A stretch of 46,920 nucleotides of DNA. Source: Alphaproteobacteria bacterium. Its GTDB lineage: Bacteria > Pseudomonadota > Alphaproteobacteria > SMXP01. A program made the position numbers and the translations under genes. The stretch spans positions 105,685 to 152,604 of the forward strand of contig JANQPV010000004.1 of assembly GCA_028285305.1 (NCBI GenBank), written 5' to 3'. How positions within the stretch are numbered: position 1 is the first letter of the stretch; every line of letters starts with the position of its first letter. Positions 31,887 through 40,320 of this stretch are shown piece after piece. A model generated the notes under the pieces. That model had not been told where the DNA came from. It was given only the letters and a program-made list of their open reading frames with translations, and did not search any database.

Positions 31887-32782
31887 TTTGCCCCCTCGAC
31901 GGTCAGCTCGCTCTTTTTGTGGGACGTCAGAATAACGAGATCCGGCAGACTAGCCTTCAGCGCACGCACCTTCGCGTACGTCTCCCACAGCTGCGTCTTG
32001 TTCCCGGTGCCCGGCACGCGATCTTCGAAGATCAGTTCAGGATCGTAGGCGAGGTCTCCAATCAATAGGATCGGCGGCATTTCCTGTGATTGAATCAGCA
32101 TGGACAGCGATCCCGGTGTATGCCCAGGCGTTGGGATCAGCATCATTGTTCCGTCCCCCATGACATCGTACACACCGCCGAACGGCTGCAGCACGGGATC
32201 ATCTGTCGCCTCAAACGCGATCGGCTTCCAGTTGGCACCTTGCAACTCAATATGTTCGCGCAAGATCCATTCTCTCTCAGGATGGGGCTCGCTCAGCTGC
32301 GCCCACTCACGTGCGCTGACGAGGAGCTCTGCATTGGGAATATCCGCGACTCCGCCCACATGATCAAAGTGCAAATGCGAAATGACCGCTTTTCGAATGT
32401 CACTGGGACGCACACCGGCGCTTTGCAGTTGATGCTTCAGGCCATCGCGCTCCCCAATATGAAAGCGGAAGATTCGCCGGACAAGGATGCGTCCAATCAC
32501 CTGAGAGATATAGGATGGATCGGATGCGATCGCGGGATCGAGCCCCGTATCAAAAAGGACAGGTCCGTCTTTGTGATGAATGAGAAACATATTGATGGGC
32601 AGCTCCACCCAACTTTGGGAAGTCAGCGCCCACAACAACCGAGGCATCCAGGTGCCGTACCGATGCTCCTTATGCTGCTCGGCCCATCCGGTCGTCAAAA
32701 CCTCGACTTTGCGAATTGCAGCGGAGTGCTGCTCCGGCGGTGCGTCCGAATGGGAGACCGTGTTTTCGGCAGGTTGCACCAT
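31883..32782 (-). CDS. Metallo-beta-lactamase-fold hydrolase, N-acyl-homoserine-lactonase-like
   Basis: 299 residues. The HxHxDH motif is SHLHFDHVGG (His136 to His141), followed by TPGHTPGSLSML and IGDLAYD, giving a dinuclear metal site. The layout fits the AiiA-like lactonase branch of the MBL superfamily, which opens lactone rings including quorum-sensing acyl-homoserine lactones; other lactones or esters are equally possible. There is no signal peptide. Its stop overlaps the lipoprotein esterase start, so the two hydrolases are made together, perhaps acting in sequence on a lactone ester. Confidence 0.85.
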   Translation of the reverse strand: MVQPAENTVSHSDAPPEQHSAAIRKVEVLTTGWAEQHKEHRYGTWMPRLLWALTSQSWVELPINMFLIHHKDGPVLFDTGLDPAIASDPSYISQVIGRILVRRIFRFHIGERDGLKHQLQSAGVRPSDIRKAVISHLHFDHVGGVADIPNAELLVSAREWAQLSEPHPEREWILREHIELQGANWKPIAFEATDDPVLQPFGGVYDVMGDGTMMLIPTPGHTPGSLSMLIQSQEMPPILLIGDLAYDPELIFEDRVPGTGNKTQLWETYAKVRALKASLPDLVILTSHKKSELTVEGAK

Positions 32783-32903
32783 TTAAGACCTCCATACGGG
32801 AACAGGGATTTAGTTTCTAGCGTACCTGATCGGCCGCGTCGTCTATTGAGCTAAGTCAACTTCGGCGAAAACGACCTTGTCCTGGAATTGGATTCTTGCG
32901 GTC

Positions 32904-32943
32904 TTGACTCAGCCCGTGTCATGTAATATTAAAAGTTACATGA
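32904..32943 (+). promoter_or_regulatory. Promoter with overlapping operator at the Rrf2 start
   Basis: A -35 TTGACT (32904-32909), 17-base spacer and -10 TATTAA (32927-32932) place transcription start at about 32939-32940, on the ATG itself. TCATGTAA, 9 bases, TTACATGA (32919-32943) is a perfect 8-bp inverted repeat covering the -10 and the start codon. This fits autorepression of a leaderless gene. Confidence 0.65.
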
Positions 32944-33401
32944 AACGCGACAGTAAGCTTTCAAAAATGTTGCACATCCTCATCCACATGGCGGAGTGGG
33001 ACGATCCGATCACGTCGGAGGATTTAGCAGAGATGATCCGTACCAATCCGGTGGTGGTCCGCCGCGTTTTGGCGGGCCTCCGGGAACGGGGCTATGTCCA
33101 CTCTGAAAAAGGTCACGGGGGAGGCTGGATGCTTGTCTGCGACCTGAAGAAAGTAATGCTGCGCGACGTTTATGAAGCCGTAGGCAGCCCGCCTCTTTTG
33201 GCCATCGGCCACCGCACCGAGGCGCCCGGCTGTCTTGTGGAACAAGCCGTCAACGCGGCCCTGGGAGACGCGCTTCAAGAGGCGGAAACGGCGCTTCTGT
33301 CGCGTTTAGGAGAGATCTCTCTCGCCGATCTCAGCACAGACTTCCATCAGCGGTATGCGCAACAATTTAAACAGACCAAACGAGCCCATGACACAGCATA
33401 A
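32940..33401 (+). CDS. Rrf2-family regulator (YwnA-like, no cysteine cluster)
   Basis: 153 residues from the ATG at 32940; the frame is open upstream, but the promoter and operator lie there. The winged helix reads SKLSKMLHILIHMAEW, then TSEDLAEMIRTNPVVVRRVLAGLRERGYV and EKGHGGGWMLV. Only one cysteine pair (Cys68-like CDLK and Cys of APGCLVEQ) is present and the cluster loop is missing, so an iron-sulfur cluster is unlikely. A thiol or small-molecule signal is possible. The gene overlaps the methyltransferase that follows. No ribosome site is visible, as expected for a leaderless transcript. Confidence 0.88.
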   Translation: MKRDSKLSKMLHILIHMAEWDDPITSEDLAEMIRTNPVVVRRVLAGLRERGYVHSEKGHGGGWMLVCDLKKVMLRDVYEAVGSPPLLAIGHRTEAPGCLVEQAVNAALGDALQEAETALLSRLGEISLADLSTDFHQRYAQQFKQTKRAHDTA

Positions 33402-34092
33402 GAACAATCCGTTTTTAGAGATGTTTGAAGATCCGGAACAAGTCGCTCGGTATGCGGAGGGGCCGCCGCGATTCATGCCGGGCTTTTGGGACCTGCACAA
33501 AATGGCGAGCGTCCTGGTCTCGGAAACCGCCCCGGACAATGCGAACGTGCTCGTTCTTGGCGCGGGCGGTGGGCTAGAATTGGAAGCGCTCGCAATGTCT
33601 CACGCCAGCTGGTCGTTTGCGGGCGTCGATCCCGCCAAGGAAATGCTGGACGAGGCCGAACGCCGGCTGGGGCCGCTGGCGAAGCGCGTCGAGTTTCACC
33701 ATGGTTTCATTGACACGGCGCCGGAAGGCCCATTCGATGCGGCAACTTGCCTCTTGACCTTGCATTTTCTGGACAAAGACGAACGGAAAAAGACCCTCAC
33801 TGAGATTTGCCGGCGCCTCAATCCCGGCGCGCCCTTTATCTCTGCCCATTGCAGCTTCCCTCAAGACAAAAAGACGCGGCCCCTCTGGCTGTCCCGGTAC
33901 GCAGCGTTTGCCAGGGCCGCCGGTGCGGAGCCACAACAAGCCGAACAAGCCCGCGCTGCTGTTGATCAGGTGTCGACGATGTATGATCCGGAGGCCGATG
34001 TGAAACTTTTGCGGGCAAGCGGCTTTCGAAACGTCACGCAATTCTACCACGCCTTCACCTGGCGCGGCTGGGTGGGATACGCGCCAGACTAG
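33388..34092 (+). CDS. SAM-dependent methyltransferase
   Basis: 234 residues from the ATG at 33388, overlapping the Rrf2 gene by 14 bp. Class I motifs are visible: VLVLGAGGGLELEALA for motif I, FAGVDPAKEMLDEAE for the acidic loop of motif II, FDAATCLLTLHFL for motif IV, and an LNPGAPFISAH segment. It resembles small-molecule class I methyltransferases. No substrate-specific domain is present, so the methyl acceptor is unknown. Tight coupling with the Rrf2 regulator suggests that both respond to the same signal, possibly a toxic metabolite. Confidence 0.88.
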   Translation: MTQHKNNPFLEMFEDPEQVARYAEGPPRFMPGFWDLHKMASVLVSETAPDNANVLVLGAGGGLELEALAMSHASWSFAGVDPAKEMLDEAERRLGPLAKRVEFHHGFIDTAPEGPFDAATCLLTLHFLDKDERKKTLTEICRRLNPGAPFISAHCSFPQDKKTRPLWLSRYAAFARAAGAEPQQAEQARAAVDQVSTMYDPEADVKLLRASGFRNVTQFYHAFTWRGWVGYAPD

Positions 34093-34119
34093 GTGTTGAG
34101 GAAAAACGCGCCGGGCGTA

Positions 34120-36168
34120 TCATGGTGAGGCAATTCGATAGACCTTCACTCTCCCTGTATCCGCTTCATTGGTCACCAACCATTGGCCATCGGGAGAGAC
34201 GGCGGCGGGAATCTGTTTTCGTGACGTGATTGTTTGGAGGATCACCTGATTGGATCGGTCCAATACCTCCAATGATGATTTCTTACTAGCGCGCGACCAA
34301 TTCGATCTGAATGAATAATTCTGGTCGCTCTTAAGAAACCAGCCGCGAAAAGCGTAGCTTTGCTGACTGGGAAGAGTTGTGTAGTCCCCGTCAATAAGGT
34401 TGAGGTGCAACTCCCTGCACGTTTCGGAAGTTCTTACGACTTCTGTTTGTTTCTTCATTTGCTTGGCTGGGTCCTCGATTGACCCGCAGAATCTGACTAT
34501 GGCGAGATGAGGTTCGTCGGAACTAATGTGTACAGAGCGAAAGTGTAGCTTGCCGGCGAGCGACGCATTACGGGTGCTGTTCGGGCCGATAACAAAGGCT
34601 TGACGCGGTTCGTTCAGATTCTCAATTCTGAACCCTTCCCGTGATAATTCGTGCCAGACCCAAAGGCCGGAGCTTGATCTGAGAGCGCCTTTGAAGGGGC
34701 CGAAACGGGCGCTTGTCCCGTAGGTCCGTTTTTCGAGAACGTTGAGTTCGGGCAACGACAACTTCAGCAAGGATACATCAGCCTCTATGGGATGGTAGTG
34801 TTGGCGGCAGAACACCCAGACGCTGTTGTCACCAGCTTCGACCAAGCTGTTACGTATCGCGTTTGCGCATTCCTCTTCCTCAGCTTCGAACTCTCCTTTA
34901 AGGCCAAAGTCCGGGACGGTATAGGAACGAATTCGGCTCTGGAGGCTTGTGTGCGGGTGAGACGTTCGGCCGACGATAGTTTTTTCCGCGCCTTCTGTTC
35001 GATACAAGAACAAGTCTTGTTTCGGAGCCCACATATGACTCGTGCGTTCGTATTTGCGTCTGCGCTCGCCGACTTTGCTGAGCGTCGTACCGTTTGAAAC
35101 GTTAATGATGGAAAGAGTGCGGTCGCCGTCATATGCGGTGAACATTTGACCGTCCGGAGAGAATGCGTTCAGGGTTGCGCTGCCCGAGGTGTCCCCGGAT
35201 TTCGATATGATATCAGCATAGTGAGAGAAAGTGAGTATGTTCCTGCCTTCGCTCGTTTCCGAGTTGGGGGCGAAGCTCAAGGCTCGTCGGAATTCGGGAA
35301 AGCCGTTTTTCCATCCGTTGACGCTCGCCGCGTAGTAGTAGGCATAACCGGAAAACGCAATGATGGCCGCGAGAATCGGGCCGCCGGCCCAGTGGGCCTG
35401 CATCGATGGAGTGATCCGCAACGAAAACTTTGCTCTGGTGTTAAGAAGAACGGCGAGGCCTGCCCCTGTCACGGCGGCGCCCACCATTCCACAATTGGAG
35501 CGCAGCCAGAAGTTGTAGAGTACTCTAGGGGCGGATGCATTTTGAGCGGACCACATGTCCACCCAGTTCATTCGCAAGATTGCATCGGAAGAGTAGATGA
35601 ACTGGACGAACGAAGCGCAAAGAGTCCCGGCGGCAAAAACCAACCAAAGCTTCAAGAATTTGCCTTTGACGAAGAGACCCAAATAGATGGCGATTGGAAA
35701 ACTGACAAGCAACGCTAGCGCTGTTTGAGGCAGCAGGGGCTTCCACCATGGCAATGCAACGTAGTCGAATAAAGTTCTGTCATTGTATTTAAGCTCAAGG
35801 GCCTGCCGTCTAAACTCTCTCTCTAGAGATTGTCCTGCCCACTGATCGAATGTAAGTTGAAAAGTCGTCCAAATGCATAAAACGGCGAGCATGACAAGAA
35901 ACCATACAAGCGGATCAGCTCTCGGAAAAATCTTCCGAACAATGATGGCCTGGAGATATGTCGGCGCCGCTAGCACGAAGGCGGAAAGAATGACAAAGTT
36001 TGGAATGTTGACGAAATCACGGAAAACGGGATCAACAGTTTGGATGGATAGGAAAAACCACGGCACGGCCTGGAGCGCAGTCGCCAGCCCGCCGGCTAGA
36101 ACCCACATTCCCCATATTGCCCAGGTGACCTGAGGGTTAGAGGGAGCTTCTTGTTTCGCCTCGATCAT
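34120..36168 (-). CDS. Orphan membrane protein with C-terminal beta-propeller-like domain (682 aa)
   Basis: Residues 1-290 have about seven hydrophobic segments (for example 14-38, 55-75, 86-106, 145-165, 172-192, 228-247 and 263-284). The remaining 390 residues are extracytoplasmic by topology and carry propeller-blade-like repeats, such as AFSPDGQMFTAYDGDRTLSI and VSPDGQWLVTNEADTG, with VKVYRI at the end. I recognise no family. Such proteins may bind or sense polymers or partner proteins. The gene is AT-richer than its neighbours, like the 1184-residue orphan at 15-19 kb, and the two share the plan of membrane part plus large periplasmic domain. It is convergent with the methyltransferase. 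Confidence 0.75.
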   Translation of the reverse strand: MIEAKQEAPSNPQVTWAIWGMWVLAGGLATALQAVPWFFLSIQTVDPVFRDFVNIPNFVILSAFVLAAPTYLQAIIVRKIFPRADPLVWFLVMLAVLCIWTTFQLTFDQWAGQSLEREFRRQALELKYNDRTLFDYVALPWWKPLLPQTALALLVSFPIAIYLGLFVKGKFLKLWLVFAAGTLCASFVQFIYSSDAILRMNWVDMWSAQNASAPRVLYNFWLRSNCGMVGAAVTGAGLAVLLNTRAKFSLRITPSMQAHWAGGPILAAIIAFSGYAYYYAASVNGWKNGFPEFRRALSFAPNSETSEGRNILTFSHYADIISKSGDTSGSATLNAFSPDGQMFTAYDGDRTLSIINVSNGTTLSKVGERRRKYERTSHMWAPKQDLFLYRTEGAEKTIVGRTSHPHTSLQSRIRSYTVPDFGLKGEFEAEEEECANAIRNSLVEAGDNSVWVFCRQHYHPIEADVSLLKLSLPELNVLEKRTYGTSARFGPFKGALRSSSGLWVWHELSREGFRIENLNEPRQAFVIGPNSTRNASLAGKLHFRSVHISSDEPHLAIVRFCGSIEDPAKQMKKQTEVVRTSETCRELHLNLIDGDYTTLPSQQSYAFRGWFLKSDQNYSFRSNWSRASKKSSLEVLDRSNQVILQTITSRKQIPAAVSPDGQWLVTNEADTGRVKVYRIASP

Positions 36169-36390
36169 CTACGCATCCGGTTGTCTATACCGGACGGTAC
36201 TCTCATAGTGTGGTGAAATATCGGTGAAGATGGGGCGCGCAGGGGCCGCTCCTCCATGCCATGCAGAAGTTGCGGAATAGTAGCTTGAAGATCGCGTCGC
36301 CGGTTCGTTGATCAGATAATGCGCTCAAACCTTGATTGTGGTTGGCACAGCAGCCATCCTGTGAGTTTCCGCGAAAGGGAGCAAGGTACT

Positions 36391-37341
36391 TTGGCAAAAC
36401 TTCATTTGGGATTGACGCCGTGGAACATGACCGGTCGCGCGCTCGCCCAGGAGTTGGGGGCGCAGGGGGCAAAGGCCGAAAGCTGGGGCTACGAATCCTT
36501 TTGGTTGCCGGAAAACCACTTCACGGGCGAAGGCGCCATTCCCGAACCCTTGATGCTATTGGGGGCCGTGGCTTCGCATACGGAGCGAATTAAGCTCGCC
36601 ACAACGTCATTCTTGTTGCCGCAGCGCCATCCCTTGCAAGCCGCTGAACAAGTCGCCGTCCTTGATCAAATGTCCAACGGGCGCGTGATATTGGGAGTCG
36701 GTCGCGGGTTTCAACCGGCCATGTTGTCCGCGTTCAGCGTTGAGGCAAAAGAAAAGCGAAAAATATTCGAATGGTGTTTGTCGTCTATGATTAAAGCATG
36801 GTCAGGGGAGGCTGTCGCGCTCGAGGAAGATATCGAGCCCGTGGTCCTGGCGCCTCTGCCTGTGCAAACGCCGCACCCGCCCATCTGGGTGGCCGCGTTT
36901 GGTCCCAAAGCATTGGCGCAAGCCGGTCGCTTGGGGTTGCCCTACCTAGCCTCGCCCATGGAGCCATTGGACCGGCTCAAAGAAAACTTCGCCAAGCACC
37001 GGAATGCCTGTAAGGAAGCGGGTGTCCAACCGCCGAAAGAAATCCCCATTATGCGGACGGTTTTCTTATCGGACAACCGCCCGCTCATTGAGAGCGTGCG
37101 CGAGCGCCTTGAAGCGCAAGCACGCGAGATAGCCCAGTCAGGAGTGCGTGCCGGTTTGTCTGGTGCTGTTGAGGATTGGGCCATCATTGGCGATGCGGCC
37201 TATGTCAAGGATCAGATTGCCCGCTATTGCGAGGAATTGGGCATGAGCCATTTGGTGGTGACGCGGCTCCGCATCCCGGGTATCGATCATTCGGACCTTG
37301 AGGAGTCCATGCGGCGCGTCGCGGAACTAGGATTATCATAG
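36391..37341 (+). CDS. Luciferase-like (LLM) flavin-dependent oxidoreductase
   Basis: 316 residues from the TTG at 36391, with AAGGGAGCAAGG just upstream; the first beta strand (KLHLGLTPWNM) begins right after it, so a later ATG would remove it. The TIM barrel shows SFWLPENHF, IKLATTSFLLPQRHPLQAAEQVAVLDQMSNGRV and the LGVGRGF segment, all typical of the bacterial luciferase superfamily. These enzymes use reduced flavin (FMN or F420) to oxidise or hydroxylate small molecules. The presence of a Ddn-like domain elsewhere in the window makes F420 use conceivable, but the sequence does not decide it. Monocistronic by spacing. Confidence 0.85.
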   Translation: MAKLHLGLTPWNMTGRALAQELGAQGAKAESWGYESFWLPENHFTGEGAIPEPLMLLGAVASHTERIKLATTSFLLPQRHPLQAAEQVAVLDQMSNGRVILGVGRGFQPAMLSAFSVEAKEKRKIFEWCLSSMIKAWSGEAVALEEDIEPVVLAPLPVQTPHPPIWVAAFGPKALAQAGRLGLPYLASPMEPLDRLKENFAKHRNACKEAGVQPPKEIPIMRTVFLSDNRPLIESVRERLEAQAREIAQSGVRAGLSGAVEDWAIIGDAAYVKDQIARYCEELGMSHLVVTRLRIPGIDHSDLEESMRRVAELGLS

Positions 37342-37746
37342 ACGTGGACGCCCTTTTTGTTCCGTGATCCGTCACAGGAGGTTTTGGTCGTTCCTGCATG
37401 AGTTCCCTAGAGTAAATGATCGAGATTGATCAAATGGAGGGCGGACCTTATGTCCGACAACGAAGTCACACCGCCCTTGAAACATCGAGAATTGCATTTC
37501 GGAGCTGATCATATCCGTCACACCGCTCAATTGAAAAGAGATCCCGATCGGTGCTGGTCAAGTCTGCGCACCGACAACCGTTTACAAGAGAGAAAGGTGC
37601 TGGCTTTATGATCGTTGCTCATTGCGAGGGGGCGCAAAGAGGTGAACGCTCTCAGATGATAGTATTGATTATCGCGACAAAGCTCTGCGATAGCAAAAGA
37701 ATAGAAAGCATACGAATGAATTACGGAACGAAAGGGGCTGGGTGAA
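37342..37746 (+). other. Intergenic stretch with one possible small ORF
   Basis: 405 bp between the LLM gene and the lipoprotein gene. A 53-codon frame (ATG at 37450, stop 37611) is preceded by GGAGG at 37436-37440, but its product (charged, no recognisable features) and codon usage are not convincing. Nothing else is supported. Confidence 0.35.
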
Positions 37747-38373
37747 ATGCGAAGGTTAAGTCTGCTCGCTCTACTGACAATAGTTCTTTCCGGATGCGCA
37801 AGCATGACCCAAGAGGAGTGTCTGACGGCGGATTGGACCACCGTTGGATATGTTGACGGAACCCAAGGAAAACAAAGCGCGTATATCGACCGCCACAGAG
37901 AGGCGTGCGCGAAACATGGTGTCACGCCAGATCTCTCTCTTTACCTCGAAGGACGGGAAGATGGTTTGACCGTTTATTGTGAGCCCTTGAATGCCTTTCG
38001 TGTTGGCAAAGGTGGGCGAGAGTATTTGGGTGTGTGTCCTCCGGAATCAGAGCAAGAGTTTTTGGCGGCCTACAGCGAAGGAAACGAACTCTATCAAATG
38101 AACCGGTCACTCAATGACATCCGTTCAGAAATGAGGCGCGCGGAACGCCGTGTTGACGAGATCGACAAAGAGTTGGAAGAAAACAAGAGTATTGTCGCCG
38201 ATAATCCGGACAAAAACGAACGCTCAATCGCCGCATCCGAAATCGAGGAGCTTGCACGCGAAAAGTCGGAACTGCTCATACTTATGAACGATCTTTCGTT
38301 GGAGTCCGAGCACCTGAGTTTCGAGATTTCGCAGTACGAACGGCACATGACTCAGCGCTACGGCAGTTATTGA
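37747..38373 (+). CDS. DUF2799-family lipoprotein
   Basis: 208 residues with a short lipoprotein signal (RRLSLLALLTIVLSGCAS, lipid Cys18). The mature protein has a cysteine-rich first domain (EECLTADW, CAKHGVTPDLSLYLEGREDGL, VYCEPLNAFRVG, GVCPP) followed by a long heptad-rich helix (about 113-205) that probably forms a coiled coil. This matches DUF2799 envelope proteins of unknown function. A weak AAAGGGG site precedes the ATG. It stands alone and probably works in the cell envelope. Confidence 0.85.
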   Translation: MRRLSLLALLTIVLSGCASMTQEECLTADWTTVGYVDGTQGKQSAYIDRHREACAKHGVTPDLSLYLEGREDGLTVYCEPLNAFRVGKGGREYLGVCPPESEQEFLAAYSEGNELYQMNRSLNDIRSEMRRAERRVDEIDKELEENKSIVADNPDKNERSIAASEIEELAREKSELLILMNDLSLESEHLSFEISQYERHMTQRYGSY

Positions 38374-38449
38374 CGAAGTCGCGTAGTTCATTTGCTCAGT
38401 GAGAAGAACCTCCACTAAGCTCCGTGTGCGATGCCCGGGTCGGTCGTTC

Positions 38450-39046
38450 TCAACCAATCCCCTCGAACAGATAGCTCATCAGATCATCCACGACCTGATC
38501 TACGGTCTCATCGTTGCGTTCTGCATAGACAAAGAGGGCGGACCGCAACGCGCCCTGCACGTACAAAGTCAACGAGTCCAGCGCCCGCGGCTGGATGCTG
38601 CCTTCTTTCATGCCCTCGTCCAGCAACCGATCCAATGCGGCCGTCCACCGTGTGCTGTGCTCTGAGGAGATGCCGACGGGACGCAGAACCTCTTCGCTGC
38701 GCTCCTGGGCGAAAACGTCATACAGGGCACGCTCTTTCGAAAAGATCTCCATCTGCGCAAGCAGAACACGCGCCATGTAGTCCCGAAACCCTTCGTTCTC
38801 ACCGCGAGTTTGCGCCCAGGCCTCAATGCTCCGTTCGGCAACGTCATCAGCCGCCGCGTTGACGATCTCTTCCTTGTTCTTGAAATAGCGGTAAAGACCG
38901 CCCACCGCGAAACCCGCCTCTTCGGCAATATCGCGCATGGTTGCGGCGCCGACCCCTTTGGTCTGAAACACAGAGAGCGCGGCCGCCATGATATCCTGAC
39001 GAGTCCGCGCGAATTCCCGGTCTTTTCGGCTTTCACGTTTGTCCAT
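38450..39046 (-). CDS. TetR-family regulator
   Basis: 198 residues from the ATG whose complement is 39044-39046; starts at 39061 or at a GTG at 39103 are equally possible because none has a good ribosome site. The helix-turn-helix is clear (RQDIMAAALSVFQTKGVGAA, then TMRDIAEEAGFAVGGLYRYFKNKEEIV). The rest is an all-helical ligand domain. It lies directly after a small exported-protein gene, and a TGAACAT/ATGTTCA palindrome upstream of that gene could be its operator. Target genes and ligand are unknown. Confidence 0.85.
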   Translation of the reverse strand: MDKRESRKDREFARTRQDIMAAALSVFQTKGVGAATMRDIAEEAGFAVGGLYRYFKNKEEIVNAAADDVAERSIEAWAQTRGENEGFRDYMARVLLAQMEIFSKERALYDVFAQERSEEVLRPVGISSEHSTRWTAALDRLLDEGMKEGSIQPRALDSLTLYVQGALRSALFVYAERNDETVDQVVDDLMSYLFEGIG

Positions 39047-39117
39047 GGCCAACCGTGCCATGGAAGGGCACGGGCCGTCTATGCCCTCTGCTAAGCGCTT
39101 CACATCGAAAGACAGCC

Positions 39118-39420
39118 CTAGCTCAAGTCTGAGACCTCTATGACTTCACCGGAGGATTTTTGGGCAGTGCATTGGTACCGCACTCTCTCATCATTTGTGC
39201 GCACACTGAAGCGCAGCTGAACAGTCTTTGATTTGGATTTGATATTCGTCATATTGAAGCTGAGATCGTCTTCGCTTTGCCCGAGTTTTTCGGCGATCGA
39301 GGCTTTGCAGTTGTTCACATGATCTGTGTACACTTGGGCGCTTGCGGGCGAAAAGAAGCCGCCCAATCCAAGGGCGATACTCCCGGTCAAGACGATCATT
39401 CCTACCTTCATATCTAACAT
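39118..39420 (-). CDS. Small exported protein (100 aa)
   Basis: AAGGAG lies 6-11 bases before the ATG. Residues 1-28 form a signal peptide (VGMIVLTGSIALGLGGFFSPASAQ, cleavage after ASA). The mature 70 residues have two cysteines (NNCKAS and YQCTAQ), likely a disulfide, and a beta-rich pattern. I recognise no family. It is followed by the TetR gene 15-70 bp later, depending on the TetR start, and may be part of the same transcript. A periplasmic protein is the most that can be said. Confidence 0.75.
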   Translation of the reverse strand: MLDMKVGMIVLTGSIALGLGGFFSPASAQVYTDHVNNCKASIAEKLGQSEDDLSFNMTNIKSKSKTVQLRFSVRTNDERVRYQCTAQKSSGEVIEVSDLS

Positions 39421-39475
39421 CTGAGTCTCCTTCGTGGCCGAATCACGGCGTCCAATGTCTCAAGTTTCAGTTTCA

Positions 39476-39489
39476 TGAACATATGTTCA
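39476..39489. promoter_or_regulatory. TGAACATATGTTCA palindrome, probable TetR operator
   Basis: A perfect 14-bp palindrome followed by an extra GTTCA-CAATAA-TGAAC at 39485-39500. It lies about 55 bp upstream of the small exported-protein gene, where a repressor would act. Confidence 0.65.
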
Positions 39490-39629
39490 CAATAATGAAC
39501 AATAGATAATAAGTAAAGAACTTCTATTCACAAGCGCGTGAGTATGCACGACAGGAACGTCTGCCTTCGCGCCAGGGAGCCTAGATAAGGCGAACTCCCA
39601 CGATCTCCGGCCGGATAACCCAATCTCTA

Positions 39630-39672
39630 TTGACACAACACTCAAACCATGTTGAATTGAATTCAATTCAAC
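39630..39672 (+). promoter_or_regulatory. Promoter and 22-bp palindromic operator of the TetR-PhyH-desaturase operon
   Basis: A -35 TTGACA (39630-39635) and a -10 TGAATT (39653-39658) are 17 bp apart. The -10 lies inside GTTGAATTGAA and its perfect reverse complement (39651-39672), so a bound repressor would block the polymerase. The adjacent TetR is the likely ligand-controlled repressor. Confidence 0.8.
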
Positions 39673-39699
39673 TTCCAAATTGGACGGAATGGGGACACA

Positions 39700-40320
39700 A
39701 TGCCTACTGCCATTGGCACCACAGAGCGACTCATCCGAGCGGCGGAAGCCGAGCTCATCGCGAATAATGGCCACCTGGAAATGCTGGCCGTCGCCAAGCG
39801 AGCCGGCTGTGCCGTGGGCAGCGCCTATCACCATTTCGGATCAAAAGCCGGTCTCATCGCGGCCGCGGTCGATCGCTTCTATGGCCCCCTGGAGGAGATT
39901 GTCATGGGCGGTGCAATCCCGCGGGACCTGCCGTGGGCGGAGCGGGAACGGCGCCGCATAGAGCTGATCGTCGACTACTACTACGGCCACAAGTTCGCCC
40001 CTTTGATGGTGGGACGCCTGGGGCGGGAACCGGAAGTGGTCGATATGGAGAACGATCGCAAACAGCGTCAGCTCACGGAGGGGGAGCGCAATTTAAGGGA
40101 CGCTCAACGGCGCGGCATGATCTCTCCAGACCTCGACCCAAAGGTCGCAATTGGCCTGCTTTTGGGCGGCATCTGGCAGGCGCTGTTACGCGCCCTAACG
40201 GCAGACAGCAGGCCGGACAAGGATCAGTTGGTGGAACAAATCTGGATGTTCACCAAAGGCGCCCTCGGGGTCCGGGAGGACCACACTCAGAAAGAGGAGG
40301 CAAGCGCGAATGTCGCATGA
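39700..40320 (+). CDS. TetR-family regulator of the PhyH-desaturase operon
   Basis: 206 residues from an ATG with GGGGA 5 bases upstream. The helix-turn-helix reads TTERLIRAAEAELIANNGHL, then LAVAKRAGCAVGSAYHHFGSKAGLI. The ligand domain ends in a charged tail (TQKEEASANVA). It overlaps the PhyH-like dioxygenase gene by 11 bp, so regulator and enzymes are expressed together, and a 22-bp perfect palindrome overlaps the promoter upstream. Autorepression is strongly suggested; the ligand may be a fatty or isoprenoid compound, given the enzymes. Confidence 0.9.
   Translation: MPTAIGTTERLIRAAEAELIANNGHLEMLAVAKRAGCAVGSAYHHFGSKAGLIAAAVDRFYGPLEEIVMGGAIPRDLPWAERERRRIELIVDYYYGHKFAPLMVGRLGREPEVVDMENDRKQRQLTEGERNLRDAQRRGMISPDLDPKVAIGLLLGGIWQALLRALTADSRPDKDQLVEQIWMFTKGALGVREDHTQKEEASANVA

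Noticed and set aside
37450-37611. A 53-codon frame with a GGAGG ribosome site.
   Set aside because: Product and codon use are unconvincing, so it is mentioned only within the intergenic entry.
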